Shown: positions 46,696 to 58,111 of the stretch, one piece after another
Numbering within the stretch: position 1 is the stretch's first letter
How the letters are laid out: each line of letters opens with the position of its first letter
Source of the DNA: Hippasteria phrygiana
Taxonomy: Eukaryota > Echinodermata > Asteroidea > Valvatida > Goniasteridae
Length of the DNA stretch: 64,000 nt
Assembly: GCA_037893225.1 (NCBI GenBank)
Contig: JAZGUH010000774.1
Location: 62,001-126,000, forward strand
Direction: 5' to 3'
Notes under the pieces: model-generated
What the model was told of the DNA's origin: nothing
The model's input: only the letters and a program-made list of their open reading frames with translations
Database searches by the model: none
Made by a program: the position numbers and the translations under genes

Positions 46696-47446
46696 TTAAT
46701 GTTATTTTAAGCAAATTATTATTTTTTTTAAATCATTATTGCTTTACAGTAATTAGTGGCAAATGTAAGTAAAGTTGTTGCCATGAAAGTACATGTAATT
46801 GTTAAAAAAAGGGTTTCATTTTTTCCCCATACATGCCATACAATGTATGTCGTGTACAAATCATTGCAAACAAAGAATTTTACAGACACTGCTTTTTTCC
46901 AGGCCTTATTTTTTCCTGAAAGGTTGTCCCACTTTCTCCATCCAGGAAAGATTACTCCCACCTAGACTTTTTTTTCAAAATGGTTGTGTCCACATTCTTT
47001 CATGTGTATGGACTGCTGTACATGTATGTACATGTGGAGATTGAAGAAAAAAGAAGTATATGGTGGTTTATTTTGTTTTATTCTTAAAGAAAATTGTTTT
47101 TTCTAAAAAAGATGAAACAAAACACACATTCTTAAATTTATATCCCTGTGGAGACATGGCTTTCTACTTTCCTTTGTTCCTATGTACTATGTATACTTAA
47201 CCATTCTACCATAGACTTTGTGCACAGATTTCATTGTGGACACATCTTCCTCTTTAGAATTTCCTTGTGGAGAACTTGTCATTCTTTTGTCCTCTATTTT
47301 TCCCCAGTGTTTACAGACGGCACTGAATATAGAAACACCTGGCCTTGTGGGGACTAGTCAAGGGTTGGAGTTGTAATCCACCCCCTCCCCACTCTTCATA
47401 CTTTACATGTACATGTATAAAGTTTGTGATATCTTGTTACACTCAG
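46696..47446. other. Upstream region of the trihelix gene
   Basis: No clear exon, TATA or other gene. It probably holds the 5' UTR intron that ends in the acceptor gttacactcag at 47446. Confidence 0.35.
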
Positions 47447-49524
47447 ATGGCCACCGTGGATATAAAACCTGATGTTAGATCTAATGAGGACTGCGGCCGG
47501 GGAGAGACATGGTCTGTGCAGGACACAAGACATCTAATCTCTGTCTGGGGCGACCCCAGTATCCAGAAGCAGCTCAGGGGGCTCTTCCGAAACAACACCG
47601 TCTACGACGAGATCTGCCGGCGTCTCAAGGAACACGGCGTGCACCGGACCCCGACCCAGTGCCGGAACAAGACCAAGAACTTGCGGAAGGGTTTCCGGGA
47701 GTTGAAACTACGCAATGGTCACGGCAGCAAGTCCATCACGCGACAGTCCAGCCTCTTCTTCACGGAGCTGGAGCGGGTCTGGGGCAAGGATTTCCTGACT
47801 AATCCCGGGGAGTTTGAGGGCCAGGAAGGACCAGTTGCTTTTGAGTACAAAGAGACTGATGAGACAGCTGAGATGCATGATGGATGCAGTCTGGGTAAAT
47901 TGAAATACCTTTTGATTCTGTGTAGAATATTTTGCAGTGACCCTTTGGGGTCAAGTTACATGTATCTTGTAGGGAGAGATTAAGTCTCAGATCAAAATTG
48001 TTGCATGTTGGACATACATGTATCAAGCTTGGGTGACCCCCAACTTTTTGGTCCATATACAAACATCCTCCGACCTACCATAAAAAAATGTAAGCCTGGT
48101 CCCAAATGAAAATCCCAAAGCATGTATGTACATGTATTTAAATGCATCACCCCATTGCACTACATGTACGTCTTACATTATATATATTACCTGTTTTGAC
48201 CTATGTATCATAGCACCTCTCCCCCTCCCCTGGCTTTTGAAATATTTTTCAGGGAATTTTTTTTTTTGGGGGGGGGGTTTCACTTTTGGGGGGTGATTTC
48301 TTGGTCATTCTTGGATTAATGCCACTGCTAAAGTAAAAGCCTTTACCTTTTAGTAAGATCCTCCTCGATCAAAACGTCAGGTGCTCCTACCGTTATTATC
48401 ATTTCTGAATTTTATGAAGATGGTGCTAACATGAGTGATAATGAACCGAGGAACTATGAACCCCACAATGAAATGCAGAGCGAGGACCCGACTAGAGTGT
48501 TCGCTCCTTCAGGCTTTGCATACTCCCCCCAGCCCAGCACTGGGTTCGTCGACCGGGACCGGCTAGGGTATGGATCCATGATGGCTACTCTACAGCAGTT
48601 GAACCAGGACAACATGGAACGGATCCGGGAGACGGTCACAGAGCTAAATCGCTCATTCTTGGAGCATCAGGCTGTGGCTGAGGAACGACGGGAGAAACTC
48701 AACAAGGATCATGAGATCCGACTCTATGAGGTGAGTGGTCAGGGGTCAGAACTCACTTGTGTGGGAGGCGGAGGCATTTCTGGACATTGTGGGGATCACA
48801 GTTGGTAGAGTGCTGGTACGGTATTCCGGAGGTCGCAGGTTCAAATTCCGCTCTTTGTTCACTTTGAAAATGTATTGAAATTTACCTAGTCAGTTTCCCT
48901 TGTGGTTTGTTTGACAAATTATAAATTAAAAAGTCGTATCCTCACAGAGTGATCCGGATCCCACAATGTTGCTTCCTAGGTTGTATCGTAAAATTGGGCG
49001 TGATCCCTGGCTATAATATATGAATTCTGACTAGCGCCCACCAGCCTACAGGGCTGGTCACATGGGTTATCAATAGCAACTTTTGTCATACTAAACTGTG
49101 ACAAGTGTGACCAGGGACGCCAGAGTTCGACTAGCTATCGTTCACACTTCATTGTTATTGCACTTTAAAGGTACATCACGTATTGACCACAAGTTAACCA
49201 ATTTTCCTTGATTGAACTTTCTCATAGCTGCGCAGATCCTTGAATTACACCCAAGCTACATGTATTTCTTTTCTTCGGTGTATGGGGCCCAAGTCCAGAT
49301 GAACAAGAGGTCTCTGTTGTATTTCTGTTTTTCAGATGTTGTTGAATAGAAGTGGGAAATCTCCCCAGTCAGTAATTCCAGTCAAACTGTCTCAGTCAGG
49401 CATTCAAAGTCACAAGCGCACCCAGTCGCACCACGTCCAACCAGGCACCACCCAGGCACCTACGACAGATGTATCCAGTCATCTGCAGTCTACAGATGAG
49501 AGGCTTGCAGGAGTCGAGGAACAG
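47447..49524 (+). CDS. Trihelix (Myb/SANT-like) DNA-binding protein, exons 1-3
   Basis: Exon 1 (47447-47894) begins right after an acceptor (ttacactcag) at ATGGCCACC. Residues about 20-115 form a Myb_DNA-bind_4/trihelix domain: ETWSVQDTRHLISVW, RNNTVYDEICRRLKEHG, RTPTQCRNKTKNLRKGFRELK, with the three spaced aromatic positions. Donor ctgg|gtaaat leaves phase 1. Exon 2 ends at 48730 (tatgag|gtgagt); its acceptor may be 48381 (cgtcag) or 48420 (atgaag), both in frame. It encodes a Gln/Glu/Arg coiled coil (ELNRSFLEHQAVAEERREKL). Exon 3 is 49336-49524 (ttttcag|atg to gaacag|gtagag), Ser/Gln/Thr-rich. Exon 3 ends in phase 0 and the true end is unresolved: a further exon, or a splice into the PPC exons. 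Likely a nuclear transcription regulator; the target is unknown. Confidence 0.8.
48790..48862 (+). repeat. tRNA-derived SINE head (copy 1)
   Basis: Degenerate A box (cagttggtagag) and B box (ggttcaaattc) in tRNA spacing. The region is followed by ttgttcactttgaa, as in the copy at 63448. It lies in an intron of the trihelix gene. A shared block (cccacaatgttgcttcc ... gggcgtgatccctgg) follows at 48958-49013 and precedes the other copy. Confidence 0.6.
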
Positions 49525-49689
49525 GTAGAGTTCAAATATATCAAAAATCAGCTAAATAATGACCAAGCTTTCAATTTCTTCTCAGTAATAATCAATGTCC
49601 AAGCTGTTCTCTACATTTTAAAGATGTATTATTCCGTGTTCGCCAGAAAAACTTAGGGATAACAAATTATCAAAGAACATGGCCTGACG

Positions 49690-49765
49690 AGAGAAAGTTG
49701 ACGAGAGCTGGATTTGAAACTCGGGAACGCTGTACCAACTGAGCTACACGTCTTGACCCATGTTG
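49690..49765 (-). repeat. tRNA-like SINE head, minus strand
   Basis: On minus: tgtagctcagttggtacagc (A box) and gtttcaaatcc (B box), with too little sequence between them for an anticodon arm. A SINE remnant rather than a tRNA gene. Confidence 0.55.
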
Positions 49766-49945
49766 GTTTAGTGGGCATGGCATTACTTTTTGAGGAAAAG
49801 CAAATTTAATAGACTGATTTTCTCTAGTTTCCGATGAGGAACTTTTACAAGTACAAATGATGGCTTTGCATGGTACAGAGAGTACAGAGAGTACAGCTCC
49901 TGAGAAATTTTGGTGTGCACTGTGTGAAGTAACTAACTCAACAAA

Positions 49946-50324
49946 AGCTGTGTCCGCATTGGACTTTTTTGGGTAAAACATACGGAGACTGTTGTCAACT
50001 TGACCAAACTAAGTCCAGTGCAGACAGCCGGTAAACTTTCCAAATTGTCAAGTGTCGATCGTCAACCCTCCACAGCGGGAACTTTTACAGGGCCAACCGT
50101 GTAGCGGAAGAGTTACGTGGCCAGTTTTACGTCGCTGAAAGTCCAGTGCGGACAGCCACTGTAATGTAAAACGTGCATTTTGATCACTGCAAAGTTTACA
50201 TGGCCAAGGACTTTCCGCGAGCCATGTAATCCAAGTGCGGACACATGAAAGAATAACCACAGTGGAATGTTAACAATTATGCAAGGTAACTTTTGACAAT
50301 AGTTAGTCCAATGCGAACGCGGCT
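49946..50324. mobile_element. 379-bp MITE (copy 1)
   Basis: Inverted ends gctgtgtccgcattggact and agtccaatgcgaacgcggc. A full-length copy in opposite orientation is at 50885-51232, sharing gactgttgtcaacttgacca and ccaaggactttccgcgagcc. Non-coding. Confidence 0.75.
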
Positions 50325-50576
50325 AAAGTGAGGTGTACCTTTTAGAAGAGCGAGTACCTAAGAACCACGTGTTTTGGGTTTCTCTTTTTTTATAGTAATA
50401 GTTATTTACATTACATGGTTCTTTGTTGAACACATGAAAATGTTCTTTTTTTTTTTACAACAAACAACATGTTGATTTTTAACTCCATATATTCATGTAT
50501 TAGACCAGAGTATAAAGCTTTCATACATTGCCAAGGAATGCTCTTTAAATTTATTTGCCTATTTGCAATTGATTAA

Positions 50577-50741
50577 CCCTTTGAAGACGGATGACATTTA
50601 TACACGTCCAAAAAATAATTGCCACCAGGCCGGATGACGTCTATACACACAATCTGCATTTTAAATCCATTGTTGGATTATTGCGTATGTTACGCTTTGC
50701 TGCACAAGCCACCCCGGCGCCTCATAACTGTACTCAAGGGG
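50577..50741. mobile_element. piggyBac-like TTAA MITE (family B)
   Basis: TTAA on both sides (50573-50576, 50742-50745), ends CCCTTTGAAG and CTCAAGGGG. Contains ggatgac...tctatacac and atccattgttggatta. Relatives lie at 1-115 and 62362-62538. Confidence 0.75.
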
Positions 50742-50884
50742 TTAAACTGTTAGTATGTTACTACATGTACTTGCACATAACTTTGGTTATGCTAGGAAAT
50801 TAGCAATTTATCATTAAATTTACTTTCAGGGTAAACATTTTAAAAGGAAGGCTTATTTAACGTGAATACATGTATTCACCTAAT

Positions 50885-51232
50885 AAGCTGCATTCGCATT
50901 GGGCTAACTATTGTCAAAATTTACCGTGCGTGATTATTAACATTCCACTGTGGTTATTCTTCCGTGCGTCCGCACTTGGATTACACGGCTCGCGGAAAGT
51001 CCTTGGCCACATAAACTTTGTGATCAAAATGCATGTTTTACATTCCAGTGACGTAAAACTGGTCACGTAACTCTACCGCAACACGGTTGGTCCTGTAAAA
51101 GTTCCCGCTGCGGAGGGATAAACTGACGATCGACACTTGACAATTTCGAAAGTTTACCGGCTGTCTGCACTGGACTTAATTTGGTCAAGTTGACAACAGT
51201 CTCTGTATGTTTTACCAAAACGGACACGGCTT
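50885..51232. mobile_element. MITE (copy 2, inverted relative to 49946-50324)
   Basis: The reverse complement matches copy 1 along its length; ends agctgcattcgcattgggct and cggacacggct. Confidence 0.75.
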
Positions 51233-51523
51233 TAATGTGGACATCATGGCTTTGTATGCGCTTTCCTCCACCACTACCTACATGACCTTGGTCCAACTCA
51301 TGCCCAATTTAAAATTTTAATCTCTTCCTTATCAGGGGGGGGGGGGGGTTCGGCTTCATTAGTAATTTACAGAATTCTCATTTTTTGTAAACAAATGTGG
51401 AAAAGTTTCCTTGAGTTTGAGGCACAAACAAAGGAGTCCAAGTCTGAGTTTGACAGGTCTAGTCCGAGTCTATGGTTGCCTCAGTGTTTATCAGGGCTCG
51501 AGACCGAGTACTGAGTTTAAATC

Positions 51524-54189
51524 ATGAGTCATACAACTCTGGCCCGTCTTGATATCTTTCCACTCACTGATACTAATAAGACTCTCCGCCGTGATGAGTC
51601 TCCATCATCAGTGACTTTGCCCTTGTCGAGAGCACCGACAGCCTGCAGCTCCTCCCTGAGATGCTTGGCTCTCAGACTGCATCCAGGAGATGACATCAAG
51701 GAATGTCTAAGCAGGTTGGTAGAGGAGAGAGGCATCCAGGCAGCTTGTATCGTGTCATGTGTGGGCAGCATCAGGAATGCCGAACTCAGACTGGCAGATT
51801 CCAAAACGGTAAGGTTTTTTTCCGTAATTGTAAACGTTTTGATTTAGCTAAGAAGAGTGTTCTCAATGCTGACGATTATGATTGTTGTTCTTGCTTTATG
51901 CGCTTGGTTGGAAAGAAGGGGGGAAGGCTCAAGGTGTTTGAAGACTTATGTAAATGAATGATGTTGTGCTGCGACCTGTTCTGTTTTTCAGATTCTGAAG
52001 TTGAACGGTAATCATGAGATTGTGTCACTCGTTGGAACGTTATCAAGCGCTGGAATGCACCTGCATGCTTCCCTTTCAGATGAAGAGGGAAAGGTAGGTT
52101 TGAGAAACATAAGGAAAACTAACAATATGGCATGGGTGTTCCAGATACATGTACAGGTTCAAGCCCCACTCTATACATTATTTGTGACCGGCTCTACAAA
52201 AATAGGTATCATGTCGCCAAATTTGAAAAATGAGTTATGTACATAGTTGAATTTGTCACGTACATAGTTGAATTTGTCACATCTTAAGCTTTAGTTTGGT
52301 GTAGGTTTGACCCCTGTGGCAATTTGTGTTCTCCAGATATCTTAACATTTGCATGCTCATATTTTCCAATTTATATCAGTACGTTTAGATATCCCTTTAA
52401 ACATAACAAGTACAAAGAAATGATGAAATAGAAAATATTTCTATCAACATTTGTTCTTTCATCTTTACTCATCAATATTATTGTTTCTGAAAATAAATTA
52501 TGAAAATATAGAAGTCAACAAACCCAAAACAAAAACATGACTGATGTGAAGATTTTTTCCCCCCTTCACAAAGAACAGCCCTGCGTTCGTTTTCCCAAAC
52601 AAACGTGGACGTATAACAAAGGGAACAATATCGTCTGCGATTCCCAAAATATGTCCGCGATTGAGATCGTGTACAAAATCTATAGGAGTCTTCCGAAAAA
52701 GTTCAAACAAAAGAGGGAACAATAGGACGTCCGCGTTTGGAGGTCGATACACGTTTAACTGTGTGTGTTTTCACTTAGTGCGACATAATACCCTTTTTTG
52801 TAGAGCGGGTCACACTTGTTCACTTAAAAAATTGATTGAATTACCGCGTCAGTTTCCCTTGTGATTATTTTACATCTGACCTGGCACCACAAAACGGGTG
52901 TTGCAATTGAGATGATAGTATTTGCTGCAAGTGATAAGTTTTAATTGGATGTATTTTGCTGTATAGCTCATTCCTAGGCCATGTTATAACCCCTTGAAGT
53001 TGTTAAAGACAGACGTGTATGCGCAAAGTGGGCACTCACTGTATCTTCAATTCAATTTTAACTTGACTTGGATATGAAAGCTTAGAGCAAGTTTGGGCAA
53101 GAAATTTAGTCAACTATTTTGGACAATTAATTACGAGTCCACCATTTGTAACCAGCCAACAGGGCGTGGTCACGCTGGTTATCGGCAGCAATGTTTTCGT
53201 GCTGAATTGTGACAAATGAAGTAGAGACCAGCTATACAATAGTTCAACGCAGCTAGAATTACATTTATTCACTCCTTAATGTTTCTATTCATGCATATCT
53301 TGTTACACTGCGACTAACCATTAGATGATCCGGCTGTTCGCTACAGACGTAAATAACTATTAACCTGGACCCGCAATATGTCCATGGCCGCCGTCGGTCA
53401 TCTTAACGTGCCGAAAACAATGGGTGTATTCGAAACCCCGTATTTGGGTAACCCACGAACAGTGTTCTCTGATTACGAATGGTAGAGTGCATCTGGGCAT
53501 AAATTCAAGCGGGGAGTTAAAATCCTGTTCATGTGTTGGTTCACGTGTTCATTCAACACAAGAACGGGGTTTGAATACGCCCAATGTTTGTCAATCTTGT
53601 CCCTGGTCAGTGATCTAGTCTGGTCAGTGATCTAGTCGAGACTATCACAAGACCAGCTTGTTACAGGCACAAGTAATGGGCATAAGCCATGACAAAGGAA
53701 AGCTTTTGTTACAGTTCATTTGAAAAGCTTAAGACTGAAGGTCTTGTGATGGTCTGGACTACATCACTGTCCCTGGTGTCTACTTTTATCCTTGTTCTCA
53801 ATAGTACACGTTAATCACTGTGTACTATGGGCATGGTAATATGGCGGCTGCTAGCTTCAAAAGTCATACTGCTGTATATAGATGCATTGCAAGTCCATTA
53901 TTTTTATATTTTTATACGTCCATGCTGTTAGCTCGCTGGTATAGTTATTACCAACATTTCATTATTAGGTTTTGCTACAAAAATGTAATAAAAATGTTAA
54001 AATGTTGACATAATGTAAAACAAAATTATTCTTGCATCGCAGGTTATTGGAGGGCATGTTTTCGGAAGCATGGAGGTTTTTACTACAGCGGAGATCGTGA
54101 TAGGAGAACTTCCCAGTGTCGTCTTTAAACGAGAGATGGACGAAGAGACCGGATACAGAGAGCTTGTTGTAGAACCAGATGAGGTGTAG
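51524..54189 (+). CDS. PPC/DUF296-domain protein, three exons
   Basis: Exons 51524-51808, 51992-52093 and 54043-54189 join in phase 0 throughout (donors acg|gtaagg and aag|gtaggt; acceptors tttttcag and catcgcag) to 177 codons plus stop. Residues about 48-175 are a complete PPC domain (PF03479): LALRLHPGDDIKECL, AACIVSCVGSIRNAELRLAD, NGNHEIVSLVGTLS, MHLHASLSDEEGKVIGGHVFG, TTAEIVIGEL, REMDEETGYRELVV. The HLH and GGH histidines are the conserved, putatively metal-binding ones. The family trimerises; plant members with AT-hooks bind DNA, while stand-alone microbial members are poorly understood. A stop at 51518-51520 sits in frame before the ATG, supporting this start. AATAAA at 54636 is a possible poly(A) signal. 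Function in animals is unclear. Confidence 0.85.
52599..52739. mobile_element. Diverged copy of the ATCGTGGAC MITE family
   Basis: Ends caaacgtggac and gtccgcgtttg. The core agtcttccgaaaaagttcaaa is related to ggccttccgaaaaagtt in 25917-26062. Confidence 0.55.
53422..53582. mobile_element. 161-bp Harbinger-like MITE
   Basis: Inverted ends gggtgtattcgaaaccccgt and acggggtttgaatacgccc. The 3-bp aat occurs on both flanks (53419-53421, 53583-53585). Confidence 0.6.
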
Positions 54190-55767
54190 GGGAAAAGGCA
54201 CGATATTACTTTAGTTTGACACTTTGCATGTCAGTAAAATTCCTTGATTGTAAAATGTGATCTGTCAAGGTTTTCACCCATAGTCATCAAACAAACAAAA
54301 TCCTTAAAACTCATTTCGTGGGACCCGGTCATCAGAAATACACTTTGGAACCTTCCATACAAAACCCAAAGTGACCCTGAAACAAAAAGAAAAATGTTGA
54401 AAAATGTTAAGAAATCACACCAGTATTACAGGTGCGTTCGAGCAGCTCACCCGAGTCAACTCGGGTCAGCCACCACAGGACCCTGCTCGCGGAGCAGAGT
54501 CAAGTCTGATTATCCAGCTGACCTCAAGGGCGATTGTGTAGTTTAGGACTGTTCCTATAAGAGAACAAAATCCACTTTTAAGTTATTAGACTTGGCAAAC
54601 AAACAGGTATGTCGTAGATAGAGGGCATTTTGTAAAATAAAGATAGCGAAAACCGTACTAATTCGTAAGACACGTAAGAAAATGTTCAAATATAACTACA
54701 CAATCGCCGACTCAAGGGCATTTGAGCGTTCTATTAGCCCAGATCTCATGGCTAACCCGAACGAAAGGTGAACATTGGTGATCATCTCAAATTTATATAT
54801 ACATGTATATAAAGTCGGCTTTATCAAGGGCCACTATCTTTAATTATGCAAGTTATATAAAATTAAGTGTTCAACTATAAAGACTCACAGCGTACACACA
54901 TAATTTCAAGGATTCCACAAATTTGAGTTATTTATGTTATTTATTTTATCTATACATGTAGTTGGAGCTTTCAGACCTATGGCACTGAGACTAATTTCTC
55001 AAAATATTATTTGCATAAAAATAAAACTGACTAGAATTGCTGATTGTCCTCAATGGAAAATGACTCTGGCTTTTCCAAGAAGTTGTGTACATGTATTCAA
55101 AACACTGAAGAAAAATTGTAATGTGGAATACTGCTTTAAGAATGTTAGTGAAAAATGTATTTAAAAATAACTTGATGGCATCACGTGCAGTTGTATTTCA
55201 AACACAACCCTGACTGGGAGAAATCAGATTTTAACATCCAGTTTTCCTATTTTGTTTACCGAAAAATAATTATTTGATTTCTTGGTAAGTTCTCATCTAG
55301 CTATAAACATTCACGCCAACAAAAAGTGATGAGTGAGGTGCCGCATGATGATGAAATGCCCTCCCAATGACTGGGTTTTTACAAAAACTCACTCCAGAGC
55401 TGTAATGTGGGGGAAAATAGTGAAATACATGGGCGATGCACATCTGCAGGTACCTGTAGTCCAGTACTCTGAATAAACAAGCCGCATATACATATACTGG
55501 TCTCCTATCCAGCTTCAATTTAATTCTTTTCCATGAAAACTTGCACTTACGTCATTTATGTTCGGAATGAAGACTAGATATGTGTGGCGCATCGCACGTA
55601 TTTTTGTTGTCTCAAGGGTGGCATCTGAGAACACTGGCCAGTACCCAATGGGCAGAGCATGAGGCACACACATCGTACATGTCTAAGTTCAGACGACACT
55701 CATGTAGAAATGTTTTATCTCTGGCATATATATATACACACACACACAGTCAGTCATGTAAACGGGT
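54190..55767. other. Spacer without supported gene
   Basis: 3' UTR and flank of the PPC gene, then AT-rich sequence with short chance frames and tacatgta words. Nothing else recognised. Confidence 0.4.
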
Positions 55768-55908
55768 GCAATCGTGGACCTCCCATTGTTCCTCTTTTGT
55801 TTATACTCTTAACTTTTTCGGAAGGCCTCCCATTGGTTTTGTACACGATTTTCAATCGTGGACCCCTTTGTCTACGCTCGAATTCTTTTGTCCTAGGTCC
55901 ACGATTGC
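55768..55908. mobile_element. 141-bp MITE, GCAATCGTGGAC family, reverse copy
   Basis: Ends gcaatcgtggacct and aggtccacgattgc. The interior is the reverse complement of 25917-26062 (ttttcggaaggcctccca). Preceded by a (TA)n(CA)n tract at 55726-55748. Confidence 0.75.
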
Positions 55909-56037
55909 CGGCATATACAAACTCACACATGACCGACAAGCCACCGAGTGCCTGCATGTGCACATCGACCTTGCACACAGACAGTTGAACTCTTTTACTA
56001 GAGAAATCCAAGAAAATGTTGGGTGGCAGACAAACTA

Positions 56038-56813
56038 CAGGGTGTCCCAGAAAAAAGGTAATTCTGACAATAAGGGTTAATTTGACAAAGATATGCATTT
56101 TATGGCTATTAATCATGTGTTACCATAAAGTAGGAACAAAATGCTTTCCAGTAATACCTTGATTGCATTCCTCCGGTCTTGCATCACTGAGCACCATTGT
56201 TTGGAAAATGGTATGTGAAAACCCTTTTGGGACAGTAGGGTCAAATGAGTGAAATGGAATACCCACCGTCATGCCTGGTCATCGGATTTGACTCCTTGTG
56301 AACTTTTTTTCTTTTGGGGGGTATTTGAAGAACAAAGTGTTCACCAATCCACCGCATAACCTTCACGATTTACAAGCCCGCATTCAGCACGAGGTCGAAA
56401 TCTTACGTGATGATCCTGCAATGGTAAAACTAGCTGTGGCCGACATGCGGCGGTGGACTTTGCATCGAAAGAGGAGGTGGACACTGGAAGGTGTTGGTGC
56501 ATAATTCAGTACTGAATAAATACCAATTGATAAACATCTTGTATGTATCACATGCTTTCAAACGGTTAGATTTCCCTCGGGCCATATCTGAATGTGCTGC
56601 TCATATCTGACCATGAACTGTCCCAAAAGGGTTTTCACATACCATTTTCCAAACAATGGTGCTCAGTGATGCAAGACCGGAGGAATGCAATCAAGGTATT
56701 ACTGGAAAGCATTTTGCTCCTACTTTATAGTAACATGATTAATGGCCATAAAATGCATATCTTTGTCAAATTAACCCTTATTGTCAGAATTACCTTTTTT
56801 CTGGGACATCCTG
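56038..56813 (+). mobile_element. Tc1/mariner-type deletion derivative with about 196-bp TIRs
   Basis: Ends CAGGGTGTCCCAGAAAAAAG and its complement, with TA on both flanks (56036-56037, 56814-56815). The TIRs are long (56038-56234 and 56618-56813) and close to identical. Between them is only the C-terminal remnant of a transposase, so the rest was deleted. Confidence 0.85.
56298..56504 (+). pseudogene. Transposase C-terminal remnant (IS630/Tc1-mariner DDE)
   Basis: The frame reads YLKNKVFTNPPHNLHDLQAR...I, the region after the last catalytic residue in mariner-like transposases (the W-G-Y-L-K-x-K-V-x motif). It ends RRWTLEGVGA. The preceding D-x-x-P-C-x-x-F-F block (about 56270-56300) is present but frame-shifted by an extra T/G run. 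The catalytic core is missing, so it is not functional. Confidence 0.75.
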
Positions 56814-57436
56814 TAGTTACATATTCATGGGATCAGCTTTATTTTCAGTGTCAATCTTGCTTCCAAAATGTATTGATTTCAAAGCCAAGGAATGCAACTT
56901 ATATTTACTAAAAGCATAATGGACTCGTTTACGGATAGCCCAAAAATTTGCACACAAAATCACATTTAACGAATGACATTAAATAAAAAAAAAAAAATTA
57001 TCAGAAGCGCTAATGTGTTTTTTCCCCCCTACACCCCTGTGACGGCTCATTTAAAGCTTTTAACTCCGTTACATGATGGGCCAATGAACTAAGTTTTGAT
57101 TTTTGGCAAGGAGTGTCGCATATCTTTTCTGTTGCACTCGGCATGTACAATGTAGCTTGAAACTTCTTACTCAGGCAGCCTCACTTTCATGGGTAGTTCT
57201 TATAAATAAGTTGCATACTCGGAGCTTCTATTCCCATGAGTTTAACCTTTGTAGTCAGTAAAGAGACTTAATATATAAGCTGTTACATAATGTATAAGCC
57301 CAAACATTGGATTGTTTTTGCACAGTACGTGTCTCAAGAACTGTGCAGCGTCCTGATAGGTCAGGCAATAACATGGACATACTACAGTACGTATCGAAGA
57401 ACGAAGGACCAATATGTTAAAGGTATGATATACACA

Positions 57437-57802
57437 CAGAGTTATATATAAAGACTAGAGGGCGTACTCGCTGTGCCCCCCAAAAACATGGCTGCCGGCT
57501 GTTCGACCCATAGAGTTATATATAAAAGACTAGAGGGCGTACATACCACGTGACGACCGGTGTCATGAATATCCGACTCCCATAATTTGTTTTCTTCTCT
57601 TCCCTTTTATTGGTTATCCCTCTCACGTGACCGGTCGCTGACCTAATTATCTCCACTTCGGCATGCTCAGTAGATCCACTAAGTCGGCTTTTCAGGTTGA
57701 CAGAAATTCATACTACACCGGCAGCCATGTCTTTGGGGGCACGGCCAGGTTCTGTACGCGGCAGAGCGAGTACGCCATCTAGTCTTTTATATATAACTCT
57801 AT
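57437..57802. mobile_element. TIR element with agagttatatataaaagactaga ends
   Basis: Left agagttatatataaagactagagggcgta at 57437, repeated directly at 57511; right complement at 57771-57802. Both inner flanks carry the gccccc...acatggctgccgg block in inverse. Probably one MITE inserted or rearranged within another copy. Confidence 0.65.
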
Positions 57803-57814
57803 ACAACATTGGTA

Positions 57815-58075
57815 GACCTGACAAACAGTTACAGGCAGTGTTTACATGTCTATGAAATAACAAACCTGTGAAAGTTTGAGCTCAATCTGTCCTCCGAATC
57901 ACAAGAAAATACTGACAACTCAAGTTGTGTCTATTCATAGGGTCTTATGTTGATTATTGAAATCAAAATAATTTCAGGAGGATTGATACTGTTATAATCT
58001 TACAAAGAAAGCTTTCAGACAAACTAACAAGAAATTTTGATCATTACCAAAGCTATATATATCATACCTTTAATA
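57815..58075. repeat. Dispersed repeat (inverse copy near 62830-63150)
   Basis: Shares caaacctgtgaaagtttgag, atcattaccaaagctatat and tcaatcctcc-type blocks with the reverse complement of 62830-63150, at moderate divergence. Confidence 0.6.
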
Positions 58076-58111
58076 CTATCAGGAGAGCATACATGTACAT
58101 TTCGATGTGCC

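Larger units (their letters stand above)
52094..54042 (+). other. Large intron 2 of the PPC gene with MITEs
   Basis: Contains the diverged MITE at 52599-52739 and the Harbinger-like MITE at 53422-53582. It also holds a dispersed block around 53140-53260 (ccagccaacagggc...) related to 49040-49120. No exon recognised. Confidence 0.6.

Noticed and set aside
57326..57422. Possible plus-strand exon (ttgcacag|tacgtg ... ttaaag|gtatga), open for 32 codons
   Set aside because: No recognisable domain, no neighbouring exon on the same strand, and it lies among MITEs; splice-like sites occur often by chance.
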